Assembly (NCBI GenBank): GCA_038249305.1
Contig: JBBRWI010000225.1
Location: 1-6,137, forward strand
From: Humitalea sp038249305
GTDB lineage: Bacteria; Pseudomonadota; Alphaproteobacteria; Acetobacterales; Acetobacteraceae
DNA length: 6,137 nt
Direction of reading: 5' to 3'
The notes under the pieces are model-generated. The model had not been told where the DNA came from and did no database searches. It was given only the letters and a program-made list of their open reading frames with translations. Both the position numbers and the translations under genes were made by a program. Positions within the stretch are counted from its first letter, which is position 1. Every line of letters begins with the position of its first letter. This document shows positions 1 to 5,813 of the stretch, piece by piece.

Positions 1-989
1 ATGGTGGTCGCGACCGAGGCCGGGCGGCTGACCGTGATCTCCCGCGGGTTGCGCAGGAAGGCATCGGCCAGGCGGCGGATTTCCGGCGCCATGGTGGCCG
101 AAAAGAACAGCGTCTGGCGCAGCGGCGGCAGCAGCGACACGATCCGCTCGACATCGGGGATGAAGCCCATGTCCAGCATCCGGTCGGCTTCGTCGATGAC
201 CAGCACCTTGCAATCGGCCAGCAGGATGCGCCCGCGCTCGAACAGGTCGAGCAGCCGGCCCGGGGTCGCGATCAGCACATCGACGCCACCGTTCAGCACG
301 GCCTTCTGTTCGTCCATGCTTTCGCCGCCGATCAGCAGCGCATGCACCAGTTTCAGGTGCTTGCCGTATTTGACGAAGTTCTCGGCAACCTGCAGCGCCA
401 GTTCGCGGGTCGGTTCCAGGATCAGGCTGCGCGGCATTCGCGCCTTGGCGCGCGACCCGGTCAGGATGTCCAGCATCGGCAGCACGAAGGAGGCGGTCTT
501 GCCGGTGCCGGTCTGCGCGCAGCCCAGCACGTCGCGGCCCATCAGCACGACCGGGATCGCCTGTTCCTGGATCGGGGTCGGATGCAGGTAGCCGCTTTCG
601 GTAACCGCGCGGACCAATTCATCGGACAGGCCGAGGTCGGCGAAGACCACGTTCGGCGCGGTCTCCACCTCGGGGGCGGGGTCGGTCACCGCCGCGTCGT
701 CGTCCTCGTCCTCGTCTTCCTCATCATCATCATCGTCGTCGTCGTCGTCGTCGTCGTCGCCTTCTTCATCGCCGTCGTCGTCGTCATCATCATCGTCATC
801 ATCGTCGTCGTCGGTTTCCGACGCCACGGCCGCAAGCGCCGGCGGCGCGACGTCCAGGGGTTCCACCGGTGCGGCCTCGGCCGCCGCCGTCACGGCAAGG
901 CTTTCGGGCGACGGCTGAACGGGCGCCGCGTGAACTGGCACCGTCTCTGGCGCCGTTGCGCCCGCGTCCTTGTTATCGGTCAAATTCAT
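1..989 (-). CDS. DEAD-box RNA helicase, N-terminal part (cut by left window edge)
   Basis: This is an ATP-dependent RNA helicase of the RhlE/RhlB/DeaD type, expected to unwind RNA in ribosome assembly or mRNA turnover in the cytoplasm. The first 329 residues are visible, starting at the ATG at 989-987; the rest lies left of the window. Residues 1-115 are a non-conserved extension, Ala/Pro-rich and then extremely acidic (residues 60-98). RecA domain 1 follows: Q-motif region F116 to Q141, motif I AQTGTGKT 158-165, motif Ia PTRELA 193-198, TPGR 242-245, motif II DEAD 266-269 and motif III SAT 297-299. All catalytic motifs of this half are intact. No strong Shine-Dalgarno precedes the ATG (only GGAC nearby), so the start is likely but not certain. 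The gene is divergent from the hydrolase at 1248. The family call is firm; the subfamily cannot be decided without the C-terminal half. Confidence 0.93.
   Translation of the reverse strand, partial: MNLTDNKDAGATAPETVPVHAAPVQPSPESLAVTAAAEAAPVEPLDVAPPALAAVASETDDDDDDDDDDDDDGDEEGDDDDDDDDDDDDEEDEDEDDDAAVTDPAPEVETAPNVVFADLGLSDELVRAVTESGYLHPTPIQEQAIPVVLMGRDVLGCAQTGTGKTASFVLPMLDILTGSRAKARMPRSLILEPTRELALQVAENFVKYGKHLKLVHALLIGGESMDEQKAVLNGGVDVLIATPGRLLDLFERGRILLADCKVLVIDEADRMLDMGFIPDVERIVSLLPPLRQTLFFSATMAPEIRRLADAFLRNPREITVSRPASVATT
696..812 (-). repeat. Trinucleotide GAC/GAT/GAG tract coding for 39 almost purely acidic residues
   Basis: This is an in-frame trinucleotide run inside the helicase gene, read on the minus strand. 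It encodes 13 Asp, then Gly-Asp-Glu-Glu-Gly, then 12 Asp, then a mixed Asp/Glu stretch: residues 60-98, with 37 of 39 acidic. The longest uninterrupted identical-codon run is eight GAC. GAC and GAT alternate in blocks rather than being uniform, so the tract is either partly stabilised or built by several expansions. On the plus strand it reads as GTC/ATC repeats. Length changes by slippage would stay in frame if they come in units of three. Confidence 0.95.
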
Positions 990-1247
990 ATGTCCAGTCG
1001 AAAATTGGGCGGGCGGGGCGATGTGGCGACCCGCCGCCAGGCCAGGGGTTCCGGGACCGTCCCGGCGCATGGGTGCTGGTTGCGGGCATCCCGACGCCGC
1101 AAGCAGCGTCCCGACCATCCGGCACTCGCGCCGGCATATGCGCCGTCATGCCCGCCAGCGCAAGGTTTTGGTCGCCCGGGGGGCCAGGTCCGGCGCGCGC
1201 CGGGCGCAAGGTTCCCCGCACAGCAATTTCGCCCTAAGCCGGCGCCG
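990..1247. other. Divergent intergenic region between helicase and hydrolase
   Basis: This 258-base spacer separates the divergently read helicase and hydrolase starts, so promoters for both must lie in it or be read into it. I see no convincing sigma-70 -35/-10 pair and no conserved small protein; the open frames across it read as low-quality Arg/Pro-rich translations typical of GC-rich noncoding DNA. A 10-base direct repeat GCGCAAGGTT occurs at 1158-1167 and 1204-1213. A 15-base palindrome lies at 1051-1065 and is listed separately. Confidence 0.6.
1051..1065. promoter_or_regulatory. 15-bp palindrome in the divergent spacer (possible operator)
   Basis: CCGGGAC, one base, then GTCCCGG forms a perfect 7-1-7 palindrome 62 bases upstream of the helicase ATG. 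It could be a protein-binding site for divergent control, or a chance palindrome in GC-rich DNA. No T-tract follows it, so it is not a typical terminator. Confidence 0.25.
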
Positions 1248-1946
1248 ATGGCAAACCCGCCCACCCCGCTGCTGCTGCTGCCGGGCCTGTTGTGCGATGC
1301 GGCGCTATGGGCGCCGGTGCTGCCGGGCCTGGGCGAACTGGTCGAACCCATGGTCCCCGACCTGACCCGGGATGCCACGGTCGCCGACATGGCGGCGCGC
1401 GCCCTGGCCGCGGCGCCGGCGACATTCGCCCTCGTGGGGCTGTCGATGGGCGGCTATGTCGCGCTGGAAATCCTCCGTCAGGCGCCCGGGCGGGTGCAGA
1501 GGCTGGCGCTGTTCGATACCTCGGCCCGGCCGGACACGCCCGAACAATCCCGCCGGCGCCGCGGACTGATCGGCCTGGCGCAGACCGGCCGGTTCAAGGG
1601 CGTGACCCCGCGCCTGCTCCCGCAACTGGTGCATACGCGCCACCAGGACGGCCCGCTCGCCGCCGAGGTCATGGCCATGGCCGATCGCGTCGGGCGCGAC
1701 GGTTTCCTGCGCCAGCAGGCGGCAATCCTGGGCCGCCCCGATTCACGCCCGCTTCTGCCCGGCCTGCGGATGCCGGTGCTGGTCGGCGTCGGCGCCGAGG
1801 ATATCCTGACGCCGCCGCATTTGGCCGAGGAGATGGCCGCCCTGATCCCCGGCGCGCGGTTGGCGCTGATCGCCGATTCCGGCCACCTGCCGCCGATGGA
1901 ACAGCCCGCGGCGGTGGTGGCGCTGTTGCGCTGCTGGCTCGGCTGA
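1248..1946 (+). CDS. Alpha/beta hydrolase
   Basis: This 232-residue protein of the alpha/beta hydrolase fold is probably a cytoplasmic esterase or related carboxyl-ester hydrolase; its substrate cannot be read from sequence. It opens with a hydrophobic strand and the oxyanion-region turn LLLLPGLLCD (residues 8-17). The nucleophile elbow is GLSMGG with Ser66, followed by a cap-like segment at about 95-165. The acid is Asp185 in GVGAEDILTP and the catalytic His is His213 in DSGHLPPMEQP. The triad is complete and the length is normal for small family members. The ATG at 1248 is chosen because homologous sequence starts right after it; upstream in-frame codons run into DNA antisense to the helicase. 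No clear Shine-Dalgarno is seen. The PH-domain gene follows after 58 bases on the same strand. Confidence 0.9.
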   Translation: MANPPTPLLLLPGLLCDAALWAPVLPGLGELVEPMVPDLTRDATVADMAARALAAAPATFALVGLSMGGYVALEILRQAPGRVQRLALFDTSARPDTPEQSRRRRGLIGLAQTGRFKGVTPRLLPQLVHTRHQDGPLAAEVMAMADRVGRDGFLRQQAAILGRPDSRPLLPGLRMPVLVGVGAEDILTPPHLAEEMAALIPGARLALIADSGHLPPMEQPAAVVALLRCWLG

Positions 1947-1992
1947 CGGGGGCTGGCGCCAACCCGCTCGGGCAGGGATACTGCGCGGCACC

Positions 1993-2000
1993 GAAAGGAA
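1993..2000 (+). promoter_or_regulatory. Shine-Dalgarno for the PH-domain gene
   Basis: The purine-rich GAAAGGAA lies just before two consecutive ATG codons at 2005 and 2008. The AGGA core is about 5 bases from the first ATG and 8 from the second, so translation may really begin at 2008, shortening the protein by one residue. Confidence 0.7.
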
Positions 2001-2004
2001 TACA

Positions 2005-2397
2005 ATGATGTCCGAGACGGCTGTCGCGACGGCGATGGAAACCAAGCGGTCCTACGGGCCGCTGTGGATCGTGCTGTCCTTCCTGATGCTGGGGCTGCCT
2101 TTCCTCGGGCGGCAGAGGGTGCGCGTGACCAATGAACGCATCGTCATCGAACAGGGGTTCTGGACCAAGGTCCGCGACGATATCGAGGTGTTTCGCATCC
2201 GCGACGTGGTGGTCAAGCAGAACCTGTATCACCGCATGCTGGGCATCGGCGACATCGTCATCCGCAGCATGGAAGGCCGGTCGGAGGAAACCCATGTGCT
2301 GAAGGGCATCGCCAACCCCGTCGCGTTCAGCGAGACCATTCGCAACGTCTGGAACCGGGCGGCGCGGCCGAAGGGGCCGGCGACAACGCTGGATTGA
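2005..2397 (+). CDS. Membrane-anchored bacterial PH-domain protein (bPH_2 / DUF304, YdbS-like)
   Basis: This is a 130-residue protein. Residues 17-35 form a hydrophobic segment (PLWIVLSFLMLGLPFLG) that probably anchors it in the inner membrane. The rest resembles the bPH_2 (DUF304) domain: VTNERIVIEQGFWTK at 41-55, then a stretch with RIRDVVVKQ and HRMLGIGDIVIRS (64-88), the usual family signature of a Thr-Asn-Glu-Arg strand, a Gly turn and a Leu-Gly-Gly/Ile-Gly-Asp strand. Most family members have more membrane segments; this is a short single-helix form. Its molecular role is unknown. It follows the hydrolase by 58 bases with its own ribosome site, so co-transcription is possible. No terminator directly follows the stop; hairpins begin 44 bases later. 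Confidence 0.85.
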   Translation: MMSETAVATAMETKRSYGPLWIVLSFLMLGLPFLGRQRVRVTNERIVIEQGFWTKVRDDIEVFRIRDVVVKQNLYHRMLGIGDIVIRSMEGRSEETHVLKGIANPVAFSETIRNVWNRAARPKGPATTLD

Positions 2398-2440
2398 TCC
2401 GGCCCGGTTGGCGGGTTGCCGAGCAGTCGAGGATGCGCCG

Positions 2441-2463
2441 TGGAAGGGGCTTTGTCCCCTCCA
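2441..2463. repeat. Short G/C hairpin downstream of the PH-domain gene
   Basis: TGG-A-AGGGG pairs with CCCCT-CCA around a six-base CTTTGT loop, with one bulged A. It lacks a T-tract. From memory, similar GGGGCTTTG(T)CCCC hairpins recur between genes in Rhodobacteraceae, so this may be one unit of a dispersed intergenic repeat rather than a gene-specific signal. Confidence 0.55.
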
Positions 2464-2474
2464 CACCTCCGCCA

Positions 2475-2494
2475 CCAGGGGCAGCCGCCCCTGG
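2475..2494. repeat. Perfect 8-bp stem-loop
   Basis: CCAGGGGC, loop AGCC, then GCCCCTGG. This is a perfect GC-rich stem without a T-tract, placed 12 bases after the preceding hairpin. It could stall polymerase, protect the 3' end of the PH-domain transcript, or be part of a REP-like element. Confidence 0.6.
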
Positions 2495-2508
2495 GCCGGC
2501 AGAGTATC

Positions 2509-2581
2509 GGTAAAATAAAAGGGGGGCATGAAGCACCCTTGGTGAAGGGGACACGCGTGACGCCCCTCCCTTCATTTTACC
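2509..2581. terminator. Imperfect inverted repeat, probable bidirectional terminator
   Basis: The left arm is 2509-2527 and the right arm 2562-2581. The outer eight bases GGTAAAAT/ATTTTACC pair perfectly; the inner G-run pairs imperfectly with a C-run. Read on the minus strand, a GGGAGGGGC/GCCCCCC stem is followed by TTTTATTTT, the layout of a Rho-independent terminator for the genes to the right. Read on the plus strand the tail is TTCATTTT. The loop of about 34 bases is long but contains a small CACC-CTT-GGTG hairpin (2534-2544) and the palindrome CACGCGTG (2552-2559). It sits between convergent transcription units, as expected. The right arm overlaps the last codons and stop of the MarR remnant. 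Confidence 0.6.
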
Positions 2582-2845
2582 ATAAGCGTGGATGCCGGCA
2601 GCTCCAGATCGGCAGAAGCCGGCTTGCACTGCGGCTGCTCGTGCGGCGCGGCCCGCCTCGGTCAGGAACACCTGCTTGCCGCGGCCATCGCGTGGGTCGG
2701 GCGCGGTGCGGACGAGGCCACGAGCCTCAAGCCGCTGGATGGTGTTGGTCATGGCCGGGCGTTCGACCTGCACGGCGCGCGCGATGCGAACCAGGCTGCG
2801 CCCGTCGCCCATGCGGACCAGGTGGTTCAGCACGACTCGCGGGTG
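2572..2845 (-). pseudogene. MarR-family regulator remnant, N-terminus missing and frameshifted
   Basis: About 90 residues resemble the C-terminal part of a MarR winged-helix repressor. The order is VLNHLVRMGDGRSL, then the recognition-helix region RIARAVQVERPAMTNTIQRL, then the wing DPRDGRGKQVFLTEAG with the classic D-x-R-D-x-R and LT-x-x-G pattern. The first 30-45 residues (dimerisation helices) are absent: upstream in the same frame is nitroreductase-derived sequence without a start codon. Near 2619-2625 the frame shifts by one base; the new frame gives ADLELPASTLMVK and a TGA at 2574-2572, a believable natural C-terminus. In the unshifted frame the protein would run far past into the hairpins. 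It probably derives from a local regulator of the nitroreductase next to it; that is inference from adjacency. It is unlikely to make a working repressor. Confidence 0.8.
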
Positions 2846-3195
2846 CGGCTGGCGGCGGGCCAGCGCGGGGTCGCGGGGGCCTCCGGGCCATAGCCGATGC
2901 GGGCAAGCATCTGCACACAGCCTGCCGGTGCCAGGGCCGCGTGGATTTCGGCGTAAGGCCCGGTCATTCGGGAACGCCTGCAACGCCTGGCTGACCGGTT
3001 GAACCGACAGGCGCAGGCCCGTCGCCGCCAGGTTCAGCCGCAGCCAGTCGCGCCCGGCCGCCAGCGCCTCGGCCGGCCGGGGGTGGTAAGCCAGACAAAG
3101 GCGGGCGTCGCGGCCAGCATCGCGGTGTAGCGTTCGACCATGATGGCAAAGCCGGCCCCACCGGGCAGCATCGGATCCCGTGTGATCAAACAAAT
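2827..3195 (-). pseudogene. Acg-type nitroreductase remnant, C-terminal third only, two frameshifts
   Basis: This remnant resembles the C-terminal 115 or so residues of Acg-family FMN-binding nitroreductases. From the ATG at 3171 it reads MLPGGAGFAIMVERY and then AATPAFVWLTTPGRP. One base appears lost in the G/C run at 3071-3083, after which the neighbouring frame continues AEALAAGRDWLRL and ATGLRLSVQPVSQALQAFP. A second, opposite shift near 2966-2973 restores the first frame: MTGPYAEIHAALAPAGCV, then MLARIGYGP, ending at TGA 2829-2827. Without both shifts the first frame stops early at a TGA just after the first break. The FMN-binding N-terminal two thirds are missing, because the intact EF-hand gene ends at 3233 just upstream. 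The segment 3172-3232 shows no recognisable coding. The right boundary of the remnant is approximate. Confidence 0.75.
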
Positions 3196-3232
3196 GCAAG
3201 CGCCTTTTTCTGCTTCCGTCGGAGGATGGCGA

Positions 3233-3670
3233 TCAGGCGCTCGCGATCATCCGCGCAGCGGCGGGCGAAGGGCTGGCCAAGCGCTGCACTGAATCCAGCC
3301 ATTGCCGGCTGCGGTCGGGCGTCGGTTCGCCCCCCGCCACCTGGCGTTCCTGTTGGCTGAACAGCGCCACCATCAGGTCGCCGCTCAGCCTTGCGCCGGG
3401 GGAGGGTTGCCGCGGCCGCGCTGCTTCCAACTCGGCTTCGCTCAGGGCGCCGTTCTGGTTGGTGTCGATCTGGGTGAACAGATCCTGGGGCTTCGTTGCG
3501 GCAGATTGTGCCGGGGCGCCGGCAGGGTTTGCCGGACTGGCGGCAAGTCCTGCCGCCACGGTCGCGACACGATCAATTCCGCGGCCGGTATCGGCGTCGG
3601 CGCGGGCAGAACGCGGATCGCGGTTGATCGCGGCGTCACTGGCGCCGATGCTGCGTGTGGGGCCGACCAT
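3233..3670 (-). CDS. Small EF-hand protein (single calcium-binding loop)
   Basis: This 145-residue protein has one canonical EF-hand loop, DTNQNGALSEAE at residues 69-80, with Asp1, Asn3, Asn5, Ser9 and Glu12 as Ca2+ ligands. The preceding helix is QDLFTQI and the following one ELEAAR. Residues 1-60 are Ala/Pro/Ser-rich and probably disordered; the tail holds Gln/Arg-rich helices. No signal peptide or membrane segment is visible. The start at 3670 is chosen because GGAGG sits six bases upstream; longer in-frame starts at 3700 and 3715 lack such a site. The partner and role are unknown; calcium sensing is inferred from the loop only. The gene lies 74 bases downstream of the methyltransferase on the same strand. 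The remnant of a second EF-hand is not apparent, although such loops usually occur in pairs. Confidence 0.8.
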   Translation of the reverse strand: MVGPTRSIGASDAAINRDPRSARADADTGRGIDRVATVAAGLAASPANPAGAPAQSAATKPQDLFTQIDTNQNGALSEAELEAARPRQPSPGARLSGDLMVALFSQQERQVAGGEPTPDRSRQWLDSVQRLASPSPAAARMIASA

Positions 3671-3673
3671 CTC

Positions 3674-3688
3674 GAACCTCCATGGTTC
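3674..3688 (-). promoter_or_regulatory. Shine-Dalgarno within a small hairpin before the EF-hand gene
   Basis: On the minus strand GAACC-ATGGA-GGTTC can fold into a 5-bp stem that contains the GGAGG ribosome site of the EF-hand gene. The site decides the start at 3670. Whether the weak stem limits translation is unknown. Confidence 0.4.
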
Positions 3689-3744
3689 CGCGCCGCCCAT
3701 CGGCGCCCTTTGCAATCAGCATACGGCGTGCCAACCCGCGGGCG

Positions 3745-4638
3745 TCACCCCAGGCGCGCGAACATCACCTCGTGCTTGTTGTGGGCGCCGTGGAACAGCA
3801 TTGCCCCGGGGATCGCGGCAAAGCCGTCGAGGCTGGCAAAATCCGTCTCGCCCTGGAACTTGATGGTGCAGACGATGTTCCTGGCCGCCTCCATCCAGCG
3901 CTGCACCAGGCTCAGCAGGCGGGCCGGGTAGCAGATGACATCGCTGAACAGCCAGTCCACCTGTTCCGGCGCCAGGCCAAAGGCGCTTTCATGGCGTTCG
4001 GTCACGCCAGGCATGGCGGCGACCAGCGGGTCCAGTGGCGCCTTGTCCACCGCGACCACCGCGGCCCCCAGTTCCGCGAGGGCCCAGGTCCAGCCGCCGG
4101 GGCTGGCGCCGAGGTCGAGGCACCGCTCCCCCGGCCCCGGCCAGCGGCCGATCCGGGTCAGCGTCTCCCACAGTTTCAGATAGGCGCGCGAGGGTGGGCC
4201 CTGGCGGTCCTCGATGAAGCGCACGGCGCCGTTGACGAAGGGGCTGGTCTTGGTCGGGCTGGCCAGCAACCGGTCGGGGGCCAGCAGGGTCCAGCCGCCC
4301 AGGTGCCCGGTGGGGGCGGGTTCCGGGAACACCAGCGCACGCGCCTTGACCGGCGGCAGGGCTGCGTCGATCAGCGCCGCGCGGCGATGGTGCAGCACCG
4401 GCAGCAGCGCCCAGTTGCGCTGCATCCCGCGCAGCGCGGCGGCGGCGGTCTTGATGCTGGCAATGGGGATGGCGCGCGGGTCGGTCCAGACCTCCAGCGC
4501 CCAGATCGACGGGGCGGGCGGATCGGGCGACAGCGCCAGCGGACCATGCCAGGCGGAGATTTTTCGGCCGGTGCGGCTGAGTTCTTCGTCCAGAACGGCT
4601 TCGAACCCCTCGGCGGCCAGATAGGCAGCGGCGATCAT
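3745..4638 (-). CDS. RlmM-like 23S rRNA 2'-O-ribose methyltransferase (FtsJ/RrmJ fold, COG2933)
   Basis: This 297-residue SAM-dependent methyltransferase is related to RlmM, which 2'-O-methylates C2498 of 23S rRNA. The Rossmann SAM motif is CLDLGASPGGWTW (173-185), followed by the acidic strand end VVAVDKAPLD (194-203). The FtsJ-type K-D-K-E catalytic tetrad can be assigned: Lys155 in RAYLKLWE, Asp233 in FSDVICYP, Lys260 in CTIKF and Glu290 in HNKHEVM. E. coli RlmM is about 70 residues longer with an N-terminal THUMP domain; here the N-terminal ~130 residues are shorter, so target choice may differ. The start ATG at 4638 overlaps the stop of the DUF423 gene (ATGA), which argues for translational coupling and rules out the longer frame upstream. 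No internal defects are seen. The exact target nucleotide is inferred from family only. Confidence 0.88.
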   Translation of the reverse strand: MIAAAYLAAEGFEAVLDEELSRTGRKISAWHGPLALSPDPPAPSIWALEVWTDPRAIPIASIKTAAAALRGMQRNWALLPVLHHRRAALIDAALPPVKARALVFPEPAPTGHLGGWTLLAPDRLLASPTKTSPFVNGAVRFIEDRQGPPSRAYLKLWETLTRIGRWPGPGERCLDLGASPGGWTWALAELGAAVVAVDKAPLDPLVAAMPGVTERHESAFGLAPEQVDWLFSDVICYPARLLSLVQRWMEAARNIVCTIKFQGETDFASLDGFAAIPGAMLFHGAHNKHEVMFARLG

Positions 4639-4997
4639 TTTCTCAGCGCCCCGACGGCCAGCAGCAGCCAGCCGAGCATCAGCAGGCTGCCGCCGATCGG
4701 CGCGACCGGCCCGAGCGACACCCCCAACAACGCGCCCCACCAGACCGCGCCGCAGAACAGCACCATCCCGGCGGCAAAGGCGCCACCCGCGCAATGAACG
4801 ACCCACCCCGCCCGCCGTTCGGCCAAAAGCCCGACCGCCAGCAGCGCCAGCGCGTGCCACCCTTGCATGTCCAGCGCATTGCCGACCGCCGCCCGCGCGG
4901 CATCGGGCCGCCCTGCCAGGCCATGCGCTGCGTAAGCCGAAAGGGCGACGGCCAAAAACCCCGCCAGGGAACCGATAACCAGCCAGATGCGCGCCAT
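4635..4997 (-). CDS. DUF423 family inner-membrane protein
   Basis: This 120-residue very hydrophobic protein has four predicted membrane segments (about 4-27, 46-60, 65-90 and 98-117). Family hallmarks are the AYAAHGL motif after helix 1 (21-27), QGWHALALL (45-53), MVLFCGAVWW (78-87) and PIGGSLLMLGW (100-110). Function is unknown for DUF423. The ATG at 4997 fits the usual family N-terminus; the ATG at 5009 would add four residues (MACG), and neither has a clear Shine-Dalgarno. It overlaps the downstream methyltransferase by four bases, so the two form an operon. The exonuclease gene is divergent, its start 45 bases away, so both promoters are crowded into or near this short gap. Confidence 0.87.
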   Translation of the reverse strand: MARIWLVIGSLAGFLAVALSAYAAHGLAGRPDAARAAVGNALDMQGWHALALLAVGLLAERRAGWVVHCAGGAFAAGMVLFCGAVWWGALLGVSLGPVAPIGGSLLMLGWLLLAVGALRK

Positions 4998-5042
4998 GCC
5001 GCACGCCATAGAGAAGATCAGCGCCCTGTGCGAGGCTGGCGC

Positions 5043-5813
5043 ATGGATCGCGTCTGCGTCTTCGACCTGGAAACCGTGCCGGACATGGAGGCGGCGGGCC
5101 GCCTGCTTGACCCCGGCGGCGCGCTGGACGCCGTGGCGCTGCGTGCCGCGCTGGATGCGCGCTACGCCCGCGCCACCGATGCGCCCGGCAAGGCCTTCGT
5201 GAAGGCGCCGCTGCACAGGATCGTCTGCGTCGGGCTGTTGCTGGCCGAACGCGAGGACCCAGAGGCGCCCTTTCGCCCCACCCGCTTTGCGGTGCGCCAC
5301 CTGGGCGACCACGACGAACCCGCGCTGCTGCGCCGTTTCCTGGGTGCGGTGCGCGACCGCCCGACCCTGGTCGGCTTCAACACCCGCGGCTTCGACCTGC
5401 CGGTGCTGCGCTGGCGCTGCATGGCGCATGGCATCGCCGCCCCCGCGCTGTTCCGGGGCGATCACTACACCAAGCGATTTTCCCCCCAGCACCTGGATCT
5501 TTGCGAGCTGCTGTCGGATTTCGGCGCCACCACCCGCCCATCGCTGGCCGAGGCCGCCGCGGTGATCGGGGTTTCCGCCAAGCCCGATGGGATGGATGGG
5601 CTGCAGGTGGAACCCCGCGCCCAGGCCGGGGATTTTTCCGGCATCGCGGCGTATTGCGCCTCTGACGTGCTGGCGCTGTGGCGGGTGTTCTTGGGCTGGC
5701 TCGCGGCCTGCGGCGGGATTTCGGCAGCCGATGCGGCAACGTCCTTTACGGCGCTGCATGATTTGCCGGAAGCCGATGAACAGCCCTTGGCGGGGTTGCT
5801 CGGGCGGGGATAG
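5043..5813 (+). CDS. PolB-like 3'-5' exonuclease (DnaQ/RNase H-like superfamily)
   Basis: This 256-residue stand-alone 3'-5' exonuclease is of the type related to the proofreading domain of family B DNA polymerases. Exo I is VFDLETVP with Asp8 and Glu10. Exo II is GFNTRGFDLPVL (111-122) with Asn113 and Asp118. Exo III is AYCASDVLALW with Tyr204 and Asp208 (the Y-x3-D form). These give the four acidic residues that bind two metal ions. HLDLCELLS (150-158), before Exo III, is also typical. There is no polymerase domain, so it acts alone, probably in DNA repair or trimming. The start at 5043 has GAGG seven bases upstream. The gene is divergent from the DUF423-methyltransferase pair. The length fits this exonuclease family. 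No terminator is seen after the stop. Confidence 0.9.
   Translation: MDRVCVFDLETVPDMEAAGRLLDPGGALDAVALRAALDARYARATDAPGKAFVKAPLHRIVCVGLLLAEREDPEAPFRPTRFAVRHLGDHDEPALLRRFLGAVRDRPTLVGFNTRGFDLPVLRWRCMAHGIAAPALFRGDHYTKRFSPQHLDLCELLSDFGATTRPSLAEAAAVIGVSAKPDGMDGLQVEPRAQAGDFSGIAAYCASDVLALWRVFLGWLAACGGISAADAATSFTALHDLPEADEQPLAGLLGRG

Noticed and set aside
972..977. Additional GTTATC hexamer near the helicase start (and GATAAC at 4974-4979)
   Set aside because: Neither has a partner arm seven bases away, so they are not further copies of the operator-like element.
973..1221. An 82-codon minus-strand frame in the divergent spacer
   Set aside because: It overlaps the helicase start in another frame, is rich in Arg/Pro/Gly without any recognisable motif, and has no ribosome site.
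342..1247. A long plus-strand open frame continuous with the hydrolase, giving a very long protein with a Val/Ile run
   Set aside because: It is the antisense of the helicase gene; the Val/Ile run is the reverse complement of the poly-Asp tract. Helicase motifs on the minus strand are decisive, and hydrolase similarity starts only at 1248.
2327..3199. A single 290-codon minus-strand gene across the MarR and nitroreductase remnants
   Set aside because: Its opening part and several middle parts are out of frame with the homologous sequences, its start is a TTG with no ribosome site, and its end runs through hairpins into the PH-domain gene antisense.
4639..5004. N-terminal extension of the methyltransferase up to 5004
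   Set aside because: This stretch is the DUF423 gene in another frame; the ATGA overlap at 4635-4638 gives the natural start.
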